A stretch of 64,000 nucleotides of DNA from Biomphalaria glabrata (Eukaryota; Mollusca; Gastropoda; Planorbidae). Within the stretch, counting starts at the first letter, position 1. Each line of letters begins with the position of its first letter. Of this stretch, positions 32,485 to 44,494 are shown in pieces. Position numbers and translations under genes: made by a program. Location: the NCBI RefSeq assembly GCF_947242115.1, contig NC_074713.1, forward strand, positions 27,371,749 to 27,435,748, given 5' to 3'. Under the pieces are notes generated by a model, which did not search any database, was not told the DNA's origin, and saw only the letters and a program-made list of their open reading frames with translations.

Positions 32485-33798
32485 GCTTTTATTAGAAAGT
32501 ATTTTAAATAGTTTTTCTTATTTTACAACTATATTGTCAATTGCTTATCGTGCCTTTGAATTGAAAGATTTTGTTGTGTGTGTGAGTATCATTGCTTGTT
32601 GTGTGTATGTGTGTGTGAGAGTATATCATTGCTTGTTGTCCTGTAACTTGAGTTTCAAAGAAGTTGATTTTGTAACATCTCATAGATTGACGTGGAAGAA
32701 TGACTTTACAATGACCATCCATAGTACTCCCGTCTTTCCTTGTGTCTAGCTATTCATCTTATCAAATGTTGCCAGTCTGTAGTAACAATGCGCTCATGTA
32801 GTTATGCTGTCTTCTTTCTACTGACCAGATCTTAGTCAAATATTAGATTACATTTGTATATGGTGTAACTTTATTATATATTCGACGATATCGTAAGAAT
32901 GCCGAGAATAGGACACCATAGTGTTTTTTCTAGTTTCAACCTAAATACATAAAACCAATTCACGTTTCATTCTTGGTGGAGTGAAAAAACACAAAGAAGA
33001 AGAAGAAAAAATATTTTTTTAAGCTGTGATAAAGTTTATTAAAAAATTTATCCATTTTAATCAGTTTTGATATAAAAAGAATGTAGTGATTATCAAACAC
33101 TACATTTTTGTGTCACTAAAGTAAAATTTTATAAAAAAAACTTACAGCAAACAGTGAACATAAAAAGGAGATAAATTGACTAATTTCTAACTAAACAATA
33201 ACATTCTAAACGAACAATGTAGATTTTAAACTACACTAAAATTAGGTCACCATTGCTGCATAAGGATATAATTATTACTACAAATACATCGTGGAATGTA
33301 ATTGGATCTCTATAGAGAATCTACTACATTCTCGAGGTTGTATTAGTCACAAGTATAAAAGCATTTATTGAACTAATTAAATGGTTTGAATTATACTGTT
33401 AAGATTTATACATTAGCCATTATAAAATACTAGGAATTATTTCAAGCAATAATTCCTTTCCATGCCAGGCTTCCAGAACTCTGTTCCAATGGTGGAAATT
33501 ATTTCTCGCATTATGCTCTTTATTTTTTCTGAAGACAAAAGTTAATGTACATTAATGATACGTGTATAAATATAATGAACTGATGCATATATTTGCATTA
33601 AAATACCCAGTCTATTGGCTAAGTAATCGCTAGTTTTATGAAAATGTTGCAAACTTGTTTTTGTCCCATTTATAGAAACGCCCAAACTTTGTATCTGAAG
33701 TATTGATCAGCTAGTGCTGATATAACGAATTATAAACTAAACAAATTAATTTGAGAGCGAATGTCCCAATATGATTGTTGCATTATTGAAAGACTTAC
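32485..33798. other. Region downstream of galectin unit B exon 5
   Basis: AT-rich; no exon recognised on the minus strand. If unit B has its own stop-bearing last exon it should be here or further left, but no frame stands out. Confidence 0.4.
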
Positions 33799-33912
33799 CG
33801 CTTTAAGCTTAATGAGACTGACTGAAATATCCCCAATCAGGTAAAGATGAGTGACCTTATCCAAAGGTAAGCGGTGGTTGAAATGTATGGCTGGACCTTT
33901 GCTGACCTCCAC
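33799..33912 (-). CDS. Galectin unit B, exon 5 (end of carbohydrate-recognition domain)
   Basis: Minus-strand exon of 114 nt, phase 0 to 0. Acceptor CTCTTACAG ends at 33913; donor GTAAGT starts at 33798. It encodes 38 residues, VEVSKGPAIHFNHRLPLDKV then THLYLIGDISVSLIKLKA, the terminal strands of the galectin fold. It follows exon 4 (...SNGYE) across a 5.3-kb intron occupied mainly by a 22-bp minisatellite and a SINE. The exon is 9 nt shorter than its partners in units A and C. It has no stop codon and ends at a strong donor; read-through would stop 23 codons later. Confidence 0.87.
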
Positions 33913-33954
33913 CTGTAAGAGTTTGATTTATAAGAACAAGTCAAAGACAGAGGT

Positions 33955-34160
33955 GGAGTAAGTTTGTCTGTAAAAAAAATATTTGTTCGTAAAATATTTG
34001 ACATGTTTCGGGCGTTCCTTCCGACTTAAAGATAATGCAATTCCTAGACAAAACCTCCCGCAGGACGACGGGGGATGGCAGCGGTAACGGTATGAACTCG
34101 GGACCATCTAGTCGACCAAACGAAGGTCTAACGGACATGCCGCACGACCAGGCAGCCACC
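33955..34160 (-). repeat. SINE-like repeat, copy 1
   Basis: Minus strand: a tRNA-like head (GGTGGCTGCCTGGTCGTGCG, later GGTCCCGAGTTCATACC) is followed by CCTGCGGGAGGTTTTG and GGAACGCCCGAAACATGTC. The same body occurs at 49000-49175 and 50525-50720, and in decayed form at 41190-41345 and 48050-48175. It lies inside the intron of unit B. Confidence 0.72.
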
Positions 34161-34687
34161 CTATTAGTAATACATGTAGCTAAAGTGGAAAGCGCTCAGA
34201 TTTAAAAACCAGTAGAGGAAGTCAATGAGCATAAGGTGGGCCTCGACTTTGGAACACACTCAGCCTAAATGTTTTCGTTAGATCAAATCTATGTCGAAGA
34301 TCTCAAATGTATGCCACATCCAGTGCTGGATTGACTAAGTGGATATTTGTGGGTCTGTCCAGCAAACAGAAATCTAGTAGTAGCTGGTTCTAGGTGGTCG
34401 AAAGAATGGTTCTTCAAGTAAAAGCTGCTCATCATCTATTATAATGTCATTGACTGAAGGTCTATCGCTGTTCTGAGCGCTTCAATATCTTAAAAATACT
34501 AATTTCTTATCTGTGCCTATATCATACTAGGGACTTTATGCTATAAATCTGTCCTCATATAGAAGTATCGAATAAGCTTAGGGATGAGAGTTACCAGAAA
34601 AATATTATAGTAAAACAAGGTTCGACCTAGACACTTAATCAGTCCCGTCCCACTTCTGTTTGTCAAAGTAACTATGGTAACTATAAA

Positions 34688-37600
34688 GTCAATGAAACAA
34701 GTAGAGTTAGTCAATGAAACAAGTAGAGGAGGTCAATGAAACAAGTAGAATAAGTCAATGAAACAAGTAGAGTTAGTCAATGAAACAGGTAGAGTTAGTC
34801 AATGAAAGAAGTAGATATAGTCAATGAAAAAAGTAGAGTTAGTCAATGAAACAAGTAGAGTTAGTCAATGAAACAAGTAGAGTAATTCAATGAAACAAGT
34901 AGAGTTATTCAATGAAACAAGTAGAGTTAGTCAATGAAACAAGTAGAGTTAGTCAATGAAACAAGTAGAGTTAGTCAATGAAACAAGTAGAGTAGGTCAA
35001 TGAAACAAGTAGAATAAGTCAATGAAACAAGTAGAGTAATTCAATGAAACAAGTAGAGTTATTCAATGAAACAAGTAGAGTTAGTCAATGAAACAAGTAG
35101 AGTTAGTCAATGAAACAAGTAGAGTAGGTCAATGAAACAAGTAGAATAAGTCAATGAAACAAGTAGAGTAATTCAATGAAACAAGTAGAGTTATTCAATG
35201 AAACAAGTAGAGTTAGTCAATGAAACCAGTAGAGTAAGTCAATGAAACAAGTAGAGTAATTCAATGAAACAAGTAGAGTTATTCAATGAAACAAGTAGAG
35301 TTAGTCAATGAAACAAGTAGAGTAATTCAATGAAACAAGTAGAGTAAGTCAATGAAACAAGTAGAGTAATTCAATGAAACAAGTAGAGTTATTCAATGAA
35401 ACAAGTAGAGTTAGTCAATGAAACAAGTAGAGTAATTCAATGAAACAAGTAGAGTAATTCAATGAAACAAGTAGAGTAAGTCAATGAAACAAGTAGAGTA
35501 AGTCAATGAAACAAGTAGAGTAAGTCAATGAAACAAGTAGAGTAAGTCAATGAAACAAGTAGAGTAATTCAATGAAACAAGTAGAGTTATTCAATGAAAC
35601 AAGTAGAGTTAGTCAATGAAACAAGTAGAGTAATTCAATGAAACAAGTAGAGTTAGTCAATGAAATAAGTAGAGTAAGTCAATGAAACAAGTAGAGTAAT
35701 TCAATGAAACAAGTAGAGTAAGTCAATGAAACAAGTAGAGTAAGTCATTGAAACAAGTAGAGTCAGTCATGAAACAAGTAGAGTAAGTCAATGAAACAAG
35801 TAGAGTTAGTCAATGAAACAAGTAGAGTTAGTCAATGACACAAATAGAGTAGGTCAATGAAACAAGTAGAGTAAGTCAATGAAACCAGTAGAGTAGGTCA
35901 ATGAAACAAGTAGAGTTAGTCAATGAAACCAGTAGAGTAAGTCAATGAAACCAGTAGAGTAGGTCAATGAAACAAGTAGAGTTAGTCAATGAAACCAGTA
36001 GAGTAAGTCAATGAAACAAGTAGAGTTAGTCAATGAAACCAGTAGAGTAAGTCAATGAAACCAGTAGAGTAGGTCAATGAAACAAGTAGAGTTAGTCAAT
36101 GAAACAAGTAGAGTTAGTCAATGAAACCAGTAGAGTAAGTCAATGAAACAAGTAGAGTTAGTCAATGAAACCAGTAGAGTCAGTCAATGAAACTAGTAGA
36201 GTAGGTCAATGAAACAAGTAGAGTTAGTCAATGAAACCAGTAGAGTAAGTCAATGAAACAAGTAGAGTAAGTCAATGAAACAAGTAGAGTAAGTCAATGA
36301 AACAAGTAGAGTTAGTCAATGAAACAAGTAAAGTAAGTCAATGAAACCAGTAGAGTAAGTCAATGAAACAAGTAGAGTTAGTCAATGAAACCAGTAGAGT
36401 CAGTCAATGAAACCAGTAGAGTAGGTCAATGAAACAAGTAGAGTTAGTCAATGAAACCAGTAGAGTAAGTCAATGAAACAAGTAGAGTTAGTCAATGAAA
36501 CAAGTAGAGTTAGTCAATGAAACAAGTAGAGTAAGTCAATGAAACAAGTAGAGTTAGTCAATGAAACAAGTAAAGTAAGTCAATGAAACAAGTAGAGTAA
36601 GTCAATGAAACAAGTAGAGTAAGTCAATGAAACAAGTAGAGTTAGTCAATGAAACAAGTAAAGTAAGTCAATGAAACAAGTAGAGTTAGTCAATGAAACA
36701 AGTAGAGTCAGTCAATGAAACAAGTAGAGTAGGTCAATGAAACAAGTAGAGTAGGTCAATGAAACAAGTAGAGTAAGTCAATGAAACCAGTAGAGTAAGT
36801 CAATGAAACAAGTAGAGTAAGTCAATGAAACAAGTAGAGTAGGTCAATGAAACCAGTAGAGTTAGTCAATGAAACAAGTAGAGTAAGTCAATGAAACCAG
36901 TAGAGTAAGTCAATGAAACAAGTAGAGTAAGTCAATGAAACAAGTAGAGTAGGTCAATGAAACCAGTAGAGTTAGTCAATGAAACAAGTAGAGTCAGTCA
37001 ATGAAACAAGTAGAGTAAGTCAATGAAACAAGTAGAGTTAGTCAATGAAACCAGTAGAGTTAGTCAATGAAACAAGTAGAGTTAGTCAATGACACAAATA
37101 GAGTAGGTCAATGAAACAAGTAGAGTAAGTCAATGAAACCAGTAGAGTAGGTCAATGCAACAAGTAGAGTTAGTCAATGAAACCAGTAGAGTAAGTCAAT
37201 GAAACAAGTAGAGTTAGTCAATGAAACCAGTAGAGTCAGTCAATGAAACCAGTAGAGTAGGTCAATGAAACAAGTAGAGTTAGTCAATGAAACCAGTAGA
37301 GTAAGTCAATGAAACAAGTAGAGTTAGTCAATGAAACAAGTAGAGTAAGTCAATGAAACAAGTAGAGTTAGTCAATGAAACAAGTAAAGTAAGTCAATGA
37401 AACCAGTAGAGTAAGTCAATGAAACAAGTAGAGTTAGTCAATGAAACCAGTAGAGTCAGTCAATGAAACCAGTAGAGTAAGTCAATGAAACAAGTAGAGT
37501 TAGTCAATGAAACAAGTAGAGTAAGTCAATGAAACCAGTAGAGTAGGTCAATGCAGCAAGTAGAGTTAGTCAATGAAACCAGTAGAGTAAGTCAATGAAA

Positions 37601-39228
37601 CAAGTAGAGTTAGTCAATGAAACCAGTAGAGTCAGTCAATGAAACCAGTAGAGTAGGTCAATGAAACAAGTAGAGTTAGTCAATGAAACCAGTAGAGTAA
37701 GTCAATGAAACAAGTAGAGTTAGTCAATGAAACAAGTAGAGTAAGTCAATGAAACAAGTAGAGTTAGTCAATGAAACAAGTAAAGTAAGTCAATGAAACC
37801 AGTAGAGTAAGTCAATGAAACAAGTAGAGTTAGTCAATGAAACCAGTAGAGTCAGTCAATGAAACCAGTAGAGTAAGTCAATGAAACAAGTAGAGTTAGT
37901 CAATGAAACAAGTAGAGTCAGTCAATGAAACAAGTAGAGTAAGTCAATGAAACAAGTAGAGTTAGTCAATGAAACCAGTAGAGTAAGTCAATGAAACAAG
38001 TAGCGTAAGTCAATGAAACCAGTAGAGTAAGTCAATGAAACAAGTAGAGTTAGTCAATGAAACAAGTAAAGTAAGTCAATGAAACAAGTAGAGTAAGTCA
38101 ATAAAACAAGTAGAGTAAGTCAATGAAACAAGTAGAGTTAGTCAATGAAACAAGTAAAGTAAGTCAATGAAACAAGTAGAGTCAGTCAATGAAACAAGTA
38201 AAGTAAGTCAATGAAACAAGTAGAGTTAGTCAATGAAACAAGTAGAGTTAGTCAATGAAACAAGTAGAGTAAGTCAATGAAACAAGTAGAGTTAGTCAAT
38301 GAAACAAGTAAAGTAAGTCAATGAAACCAGTAGAGTAAGTCAATGAAACAAGTAGAGTTAGTCAATGAAACCAGTAGAGTCAGTCAATGAAACAAGTAGA
38401 GTAAGTCAATGAAACAAGTAGAGTTAGTCAATGAAACAAGTAGAGTCAGTCAATGAAACAAGTAGAGTAAGTCAATGAAACAAGTAGAGTTAGTCAATGA
38501 AACCAGTAGAGTAAGTCAATGAAACAAGTAGCGTAAGTCAATGAAACCAGTAGAGTAAGTCAATGAAACAAGTAGAGTTAGTCAATGAAACAAGTAAAGT
38601 AAGTCAATGAAACAAGTAGAGTAAGTCAATAAAACAAGTAGAGTAAGTCAATGAAACAAGTAGAGTTAGTCAATGAAACAAGTAAAGTAAGTCAATGAAA
38701 CAAGTAGAGTCAGTCAATGAAACAAGTAAAGTAAGTCAATGAAACAAGTAGAGTTAGTCAATGAAACAAGTAGAGTCAGTCAATGAAACAAGTAGAGTAA
38801 GTCAATGAAACAAGTAGAGTTAGTCAATGAAACCAGTAGAGTAAGTCAATGAAACAAGTAGCGTAAGTCAATGAAACCAGTAGAGTAAGTCAATGAAACA
38901 AGTAGAGTTAGTCAATGAAACAAGTAAAGTAAGTCAATGAAACAAGTAGAGTTAGTCAATGAAACCAGTAGAGTAAGTCAATGAAACAAGTAGAGTAAGT
39001 CAATGAAACAAGTAAAGTAAGTCAATGAAACAAGTAAAGTAAGTCAATGAAACAAGTAAAGTAAGTCAATGAAACAAGTAGAGTAAGTCAATGAAACAAG
39101 TAGAGTTAGTCATTGAAACAAGTAGAGTCAGTCAATGAAACAAGTAAAGTAAGTCAATGAAACAAGTAAAGTAAGTCAATGAAACAAGTAGAGTTAGTCA
39201 ATGAAACAAGTAAAGTAAGTCAATGAAA
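34688..39228. repeat. 22-bp minisatellite, about 4.5 kb, in a galectin intron
   Basis: About 206 tandem copies of GTCAATGAAACAAGTAGAGT plus two variable bases (22 bp). Variants at fixed positions (AAG/CAG, AGAG/AAAG, and TTA/TAA/TAG/TCA before GTC) recur in larger blocks. A rare GTCAATGCAA-type unit recurs 396 bp later (37151 and 37547), and a TAGCG unit recurs at 38001, 38529 and 38859, spacings of 24 and 15 units. The array lies between exons 4 and 5 of unit B and ends about 13 nt from the exon 4 donor. No long open frame is maintained. Confidence 0.97.
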
Positions 39229-39243
39229 TACTTGTTCCCGTAC

Positions 39244-39445
39244 CTCATAGCCATTGCTTGTCAGTTTGATTTTCAGTTTAAAAGGTTTGTCGTGTCCGAA
39301 TGGTACATCATTGCTGATTTGTTCAGCTCCCCAACCTCCATTGTGTTTAGTGTTGCTGACAACTCTGTTCATTTCTAGTCTAGGGTTGTAGTGGAATGCT
39401 ATGTCATGGTCCATATTGTGGCCAGCACAAAAATTGACTGAAAAC
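39244..39445 (-). CDS. Galectin unit B, exon 4 (sugar-binding core of the domain)
   Basis: Minus-strand exon of 202 nt, phase 2 in and 0 out. Acceptor TTTTGCAG ends at 39446; donor GTACGG starts at 39243. It encodes FSVNFCAGHNMDHDIA, FHYNPRLEMNRVVSNTKH, GGWGAEQISNDVPF and LKIKLTSNGYE. The ligand-contact residues of galectins are all present: HxNPR, V.N in VVSN, W of GGWG and the E that follows. The exon length equals those of units A and C. The donor GTACGG is weaker than GTAAGT and is followed almost at once by the 22-bp minisatellite. The product is predicted to be cytosolic or non-classically secreted, as for galectins generally. Confidence 0.95.
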
Positions 39446-40253
39446 CTGCAAAAGTCAAGAATATTGAAGGGTAATCCTTTTATACTTTGCAATCTATAGG
39501 GTAGATGATGTAAAGATAATCTGCTTCTGCGTTAAAAAGGGTGTTACGTGGCCAACACAAGGACTGTTTTACTTTTCTCCAACTAACATAAGTTTGAACA
39601 TGTTATTTCTCCCACACCCATTCTCGGATCATGTTGAAACTTTGCACAATTATTCATTGGCATTAGCAAGATATGAATCAATAAAAAAAATTAATCAATT
39701 AGTCAATTAATTAATGGTAATTAATTATTTTGTTTGATACCAACAAGGGAAATTAGTCCTTCAGTATTCACAGATATAAATAAATATGTAGGGTTTTGTC
39801 CCCTTAGATAAGTTTGCATGTTATTTCCCCAATACTCTTTCTCAGATCAAGTTAAACATTTAAAAATGATTATTTATTGTACCTAACTAAACTTGAAGCA
39901 ATAAAAAATAAATCAATTAGTCCATTAGTTAATGGTAATTAATTGTTTTTGTATTATATTGACAAAAGGTAAAACTTCTACATTATTGAGATACATTGTT
40001 GTTAAGTGTGGAGTGCTTTCCCTTTTGACTTTTTTATTTTGTTGTTTTAAATTGAACCCAGGAACACGTTGACCTAAAGACACACTAAGATAGTTTCTAG
40101 AGAGCTTTAAGTATAGATAGTGTAGACAGTTGGAACAATAGATAGATAGATATACCTTTTTATATATACACTATATTTTAAAAAATAAGCAGACACAAAC
40201 TTCTATAACTTTAGAGGTAATGAAAGTAAGGATAAATACAATAAACTAGTCAC
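39446..40253. other. Intron 3 of galectin unit B
   Basis: AT-rich. Two related segments (about 39600-39770 and 39820-39970), both containing ATTAATGGTAATTAATT and CTCGGATCA/CTCAGATCA, belong to the dispersed repeat also found near 42400, 44050, 46700 and 58600. Confidence 0.55.
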
Positions 40254-40342
40254 CCTTTAGCATTGGGCAAAGTTTTGCCCTCAATTAGAATCTTTGTCCC
40301 TGCATGAAGAGTAGGCAATGAAATACTGCAAGGAACTGGTGT
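40254..40342 (-). CDS. Galectin unit B, exon 3 (start of carbohydrate-recognition domain)
   Basis: Minus-strand exon of 89 nt, phase 0 in and 2 out. Acceptor TTCTCACAG ends at 40343; donor GTGACT starts at 40253. It encodes TPVPCSISLPTLHAGTKILI then EGKTLPNAKG. It is the exact counterpart of the 89-nt exon of unit A (G.KILIEGKTLPNAK versus GTDILVVGKTLPNVK). Confidence 0.92.
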
Positions 40343-41045
40343 CTGTGAGAAGAGAAAGTGGTCATCATCAAAGTACAAACAAAAAATATGAGACATTAAT
40401 AGCTCTAAAAATAAATTCAAAAATACAGTTTTAATGTGGGTTATTTTATTGGAAGGTCAAGTGTATGTTAAGGCTCTTCCACTATGCAGCATACAACCAA
40501 TGAACTAAACAGGAGATAACTCCCAAACCCATTCAGTAACACCGGCGAAACAATCAATAGAGGTAGTCGACGCTAGTGTTGAAACAACAAACACTTTTAA
40601 TACTCAAGAAGGGAACCGTCGAATGTCATCTACTTCTAGCCGTCTATATAAATCTTCTTATTCCTACTGTGATAGGAAAAGAGTCTTCATTATAGGGTCT
40701 CCTAAAGTGTTCCTACTTTTTCAAGTTCTATCACGTCATCGTCACTAAGTAAAAACTTTCCCCCTATTCCCGAAACAAATAACTAATTCCTAATCGTGTC
40801 ATAACATGTAACAAGATTGAAAACAAATGCACAAAAGTCACGACCAATGGTCGCTCTATTTCTGGACTTACAAGAACATTACAGAAGACTGAAATTGTAT
40901 TGGACACTCTTGCACATGGGGACAAAGCCATAAATAGCAAGCTCCGTGGTGTATGGGTAGGCACAGCCGATCACTGGCTTGAAGGTTTCGGACGATAATA
41001 ATGTTATAAAAAAAAACTTGTATAATACACATTGTTGTTTATTTC

Positions 41046-41124
41046 GCTACAGTAAACTATAAACTATAAACTATAAACTATGTACTATAAACTATGTACT
41101 ATAAACTATAAACTATGTACTATA
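41046..41124. repeat. Microsatellite-like ACTATAA repeats
   Basis: Repeated AAACTAT units (7 bp) with occasional GTACTAT variants. Confidence 0.85.
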
Positions 41125-41189
41125 CATTCCCTCCTACCCCACCGCCGCCCCCAGGAAATAAAACTTTTAATAATTTTGCGAACTTTGAT

Positions 41190-41345
41190 CGTTTGGCATG
41201 TGCTGGGGACATGTCTCTGTGGTCGTGGGTTCGAACCCTGCCTTCCGCAATCGTCCGCCATCCTGTGGGAGGTTTGGGATAGGATGTAGTCATTTTCAAT
41301 TTTGAGGGATCATCAAAAACAGATAAAACATAAAGTATGAAAAGT
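41190..41345 (+). repeat. SINE-like repeat, decayed copy
   Basis: GTGGTCGTGGGTTCGAACCC is a near-perfect pol III B box (GGTTCGAANCC). It is followed by CCTGTGGGAGGTTTGGGA and TTTTGAGGGATCATCAAAAA, aligning loosely with the SINE at 49000-49175. It is not a tRNA gene: no acceptor stem or cloverleaf. Confidence 0.6.
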
Positions 41346-42009
41346 CCAATTCCTACATGAGAGCATCTCATTGTCATGCTTACCCAAACCCCTAAAATAT
41401 AGGCGAGGTGTGAGAAACGTAGAGGGTAACATTCATATCAGTTTTTTTTTTATGTCTTCTTTTAAAAAATAAAATAAAATGAACATAAATGGCTAAAACA
41501 TTTTGCGCCAAAACGTCCCACGCCAATGCGACAGTAGCGCCAAAATGGCTACGACAAAATGTGATGCTTCGGCGAGCACAATAAGGAAGTATTTACAAGT
41601 AAAGAATTCGAATAAACTATTTATACAAGTTTGTGTACTTTCCATGACTATAGAATCAAAGTGCTAAGCTCTTTACGCTTGCAACACAAAATAGTTTAAT
41701 TTTTTTTTTTGGGAAGGGGGGGGGGGGGCAATGAACAGAGATCTTCCAAAATAGAATCTTTCTGAATGTTTTCTTTTCGTCTTTTCTCAAAATCTCTCTC
41801 TCTCTCTCTTCTTTGTATTGTCTTGTGTCTTTCTTTAGGTTCCTTTATATCGCCATCACATTTCTTCATATCGTTTTCTCTTTCTTTTCTCTTCTACTAA
41901 ATTGTATTGATTAAAGAATGTTAAAGGGTTCTTCAACAAGGAACACGTAACTGTCATTCACTTTGATTGTTACAAGACTCAGTACGGAAATTAAACAAGA
42001 AAAAAAAAA

Positions 42010-42560
42010 TACTGTAAGGAAAATTAGCTCATTCTAAGTGTATCAATTAGTTTGGACCAGTCATATAATGAAATTTGTAATAGATCTAGACTCTAGACTA
42101 ACAATAAAAAGCATTTATACAAATTAAAAAAAAAGGGGGTTAGGGTTAGGCCTCATTTCGAACTCATGGCTGAAGCCTCCTCAGGCCAACACAGTAACCA
42201 CTCTGCTAGTGGAGAGCCCATGAACATGGCAGATTATATAGTTATCTATTGTTTCTATAGTATCATTCTATTTTTCATTTTGTGTTCACTAAGACTCAAG
42301 TGACCATCTATAAAGGGGAATAATTCCGCTTATACCACCATTCAGTCAAATACCAATTCTTTCCCTTGATTGAGATATCAAACAAAATAATTAATTACCA
42401 ATAATCAATGAAATAATTGGTTTATTTTCTTTATTGATTCTCGTGTTTTTCAGGAATTTCAGCTTTATCCGAGATTGGGTGTTTGGAGAAATAACGTGTT
42501 CAAACTTTTGATCTGACAGACAGACAGACAGACAGAGCGAGTTGATATAAGCTTTGTCAA
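42010..42560 (-). repeat. Long dispersed repeat with internal tRNA-like box
   Basis: On the minus strand: GTTGATATAAGC..(GTCT)n-rich..AACACGTTATTTCTCC, then CCTTTATAGATGGTCAC, then CTAGCAGAGTGGTTACTGTG and GAGTTCGAAATG (A- and B-box-like), then ATCTATTACAAATTTCATTA and GACTGGTCCAAACTAATTG. The same order is found at 58160-58770 (minus). Partial copies: 31880-32003, 39600-39970, 43990-44110, 46640-46835. No protein coding. Confidence 0.7.
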
Positions 42561-43286
42561 AACACAAACCGAAATGAATCTTGTTAACACGCTTGATTAA
42601 AAAGATGTAACTAGCACGAAGTGAAAGAATGCACACACAATTTTTTTTTTAGAATAAAAAGTTCTAGATCTACATAATAATAGATTCGTTTCTCTTTCCC
42701 CTTGGTATGAAGACAAAATGTAGGCCTACACAGCGATGGTGTCAATGAAAAGACTAAACACATCTTACAAACAAGTTTTTTTTTTTCAACAGCCGAGATT
42801 ATTTTCACTGCACTTGGTAGGAAATACAACTGAAGGGGTGATGGCGCACAGGACTGGACTTTGCCCGTAGCATGCAGGTGACAAAATTAAAAATCCGCTA
42901 AAGGTCCTGATGAGCATGCCGACGAAGTCAGCGTTTTTGTTTACCAAGAAACTTTAGATCTTTGCACCGGTGGTTCTCTACTTTCTCTAGGACGCGCCGA
43001 CCTTTTACAGAAATAACCAAACGAGTGGTCTGCGAACACAGGCTGAGAACCACTAGGAATAATCACACGCACAGATGCCCGCGCACATTGTGTTGTGGAG
43101 ACTCGGCTACTAGTGTTTACTTTAGCTAGTCTTCAAATTCTATCATTATGTATGTCACATTGTATGTGGTGATATAGTGCAAGTCTGTAAGAGGTTCTAT
43201 ACAATGGCTGATATGCTATAGTGTAAGTCTGTAAGAGGTTCAGTATAATGGCTGATATGATATACGAACACAAAATTTATACTTAC

Positions 43287-43327
43287 CCCATGGTGCTCAT
43301 AATGACCTTCACCTTTCTTTTCTAAAG
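43287..43327 (-). CDS. Galectin unit B, exon 2 (N-terminal leader)
   Basis: Minus-strand exon of 41 nt, phase 1 in and 0 out. Acceptor CTTCGCAG ends at 43328; donor GTAAGT starts at 43286. With exon 1 it encodes MASVSLEKKGEGHYEHHG. An ATG within the upstream polypyrimidine stretch (43340) is in frame and could act as an alternative start (M-T-F-A-A-L-E-K), but the paralogous layout in unit A supports the spliced start. Confidence 0.85.
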
Positions 43328-44426
43328 CTGCGAAGGTCATGAAAAAAAATCTTTATTATATTTTTGTTATTACATATAATGAAGTTCAGTTTAAAACCTA
43401 ATGAACGTAGCTGAGGCAGTAAAGCCTCTCTATATCTGGAGCGAACTTAGTTGAGTATGCATAGCCTCTTTATTTTTGGAACTAAATTATCTGAGGATGT
43501 AAGGCCTCTCTATTTTAGGAGTAAATTTGGCTGATGATATAAAGCCTCTCTATTTCTGGAGCCGACTTAGATGAGGATGAAGGCCTCTCTTTTTCTAGAG
43601 CCAACTTAGCTGAAGATTAAACTCTATATTTTAGGAGCCAAAGTAGCTGAGGCTATGAAGCGCCCTAGACTCTCAGTTTGAGGACTAGCTTGACCATTAG
43701 CCACCACGCCCTAGTTTATGTATCACTCTAACAATCAATACACAAAAAAAATCAATATTTAAGTTGAAAGTGTAGAACTACGTATATCTTTTTTTTATAT
43801 AAATTACAGACATTTATTTTCTTAAAAAAGATAATTAAGCCTAACATGTACCCATGTGCTAATCTAGTCTTACGTGTTAATTAGTGACTTAAACTTTGCC
43901 AAGTCATTGGTTTCCCTGGCTGATTCAGGCAACCCTTTCCAGGCTCTAATGGCATTAATTAAGGAATAGATGAAAGGCTTTTCTTTCCCACTTTCCATTC
44001 AAGTTGAAATTTTGAGGCAATGGTTCATAGTCAATGACAATAAATGAATCAATAAAAAAAATTAACCAATTAGTTAATCAATTAGTACAAATCAATTAAT
44101 CTTGTTTAATATGGTAGAAAGGGAGCTAATCCCTGCCATTTTCACATAAACGGCAGAAGTTTTGTTTTTAAAAAATAACATAATCACCCAGGTTTCATTA
44201 AAAGAGCTTTACTATCATTTTATCTTTCACAATGGAAGTAGCCAAAGGACTAGCCTAGATAAGCCTACATGTACATTGTAAATACATATACACAACAATA
44301 GCAACGGCCATAATGAAGCCAAGTATTGATTGACTCTGTACGCTACTGACAAAACAATGTACTGTTAAACTGCTGATAAAGCTGAGACCTACATAACATA
44401 GAAACGAATGGCAAGTCATTACTTAC
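43328..44426. other. Intron 1 of galectin unit B with a 40-bp tandem repeat
   Basis: About 43410-43660 holds roughly six diverged units of about 40 bp (GCTGAGGATGTAAAGCCTCT...). About 43990-44110 is a partial copy of the long dispersed repeat. Confidence 0.65.
43410..43660. repeat. Diverged 40-bp tandem repeat, about 6 units
   Basis: Recurrent AAAGCCTCTCTATTTCTGGA at about 40-bp spacing, with substitutions in each unit. Confidence 0.75.
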
Positions 44427-44439
44427 ACACTGAGGCCAT
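44427..44439 (-). CDS. Galectin unit B, exon 1 (13-nt ATG exon)
   Basis: ATGGCCTCAGTGT followed by donor GTAAGT. It encodes M-A-S-V plus one base; same length and phase as the unit A start exon. About 60 nt of probable 5' UTR and a TATA box lie upstream. Confidence 0.84.
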
Positions 44440-44494
44440 TGCTTTGTAGAGCTACGTCTGTACTAAGATACGTCAAAACAGCAGAAAGAAACGC

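Larger units (their letters stand above)
40343..43286. other. Intron 2 of galectin unit B, rich in repeats
   Basis: A 2.9-kb intron holding a 7-bp microsatellite (41046-41124), a decayed SINE (41190-41345), C and G runs (41700-41730), a TCTC run (41805-41825) and a long tRNA-headed repeat on the minus strand (42010-42560). No exon recognised between. Confidence 0.6.

Noticed and set aside
34688-39228. CRISPR-like array
   Set aside because: Repeats are directly adjacent without unique spacers, in animal DNA, inside an intron. It is a minisatellite. The 17-, 20- and 33-bp arrays were dismissed for the same reason.
41190-41345. tRNA gene, because of a strong B box
   Set aside because: No cloverleaf or acceptor stem and the sequence aligns with SINE copies; it is a tRNA-derived repeat.
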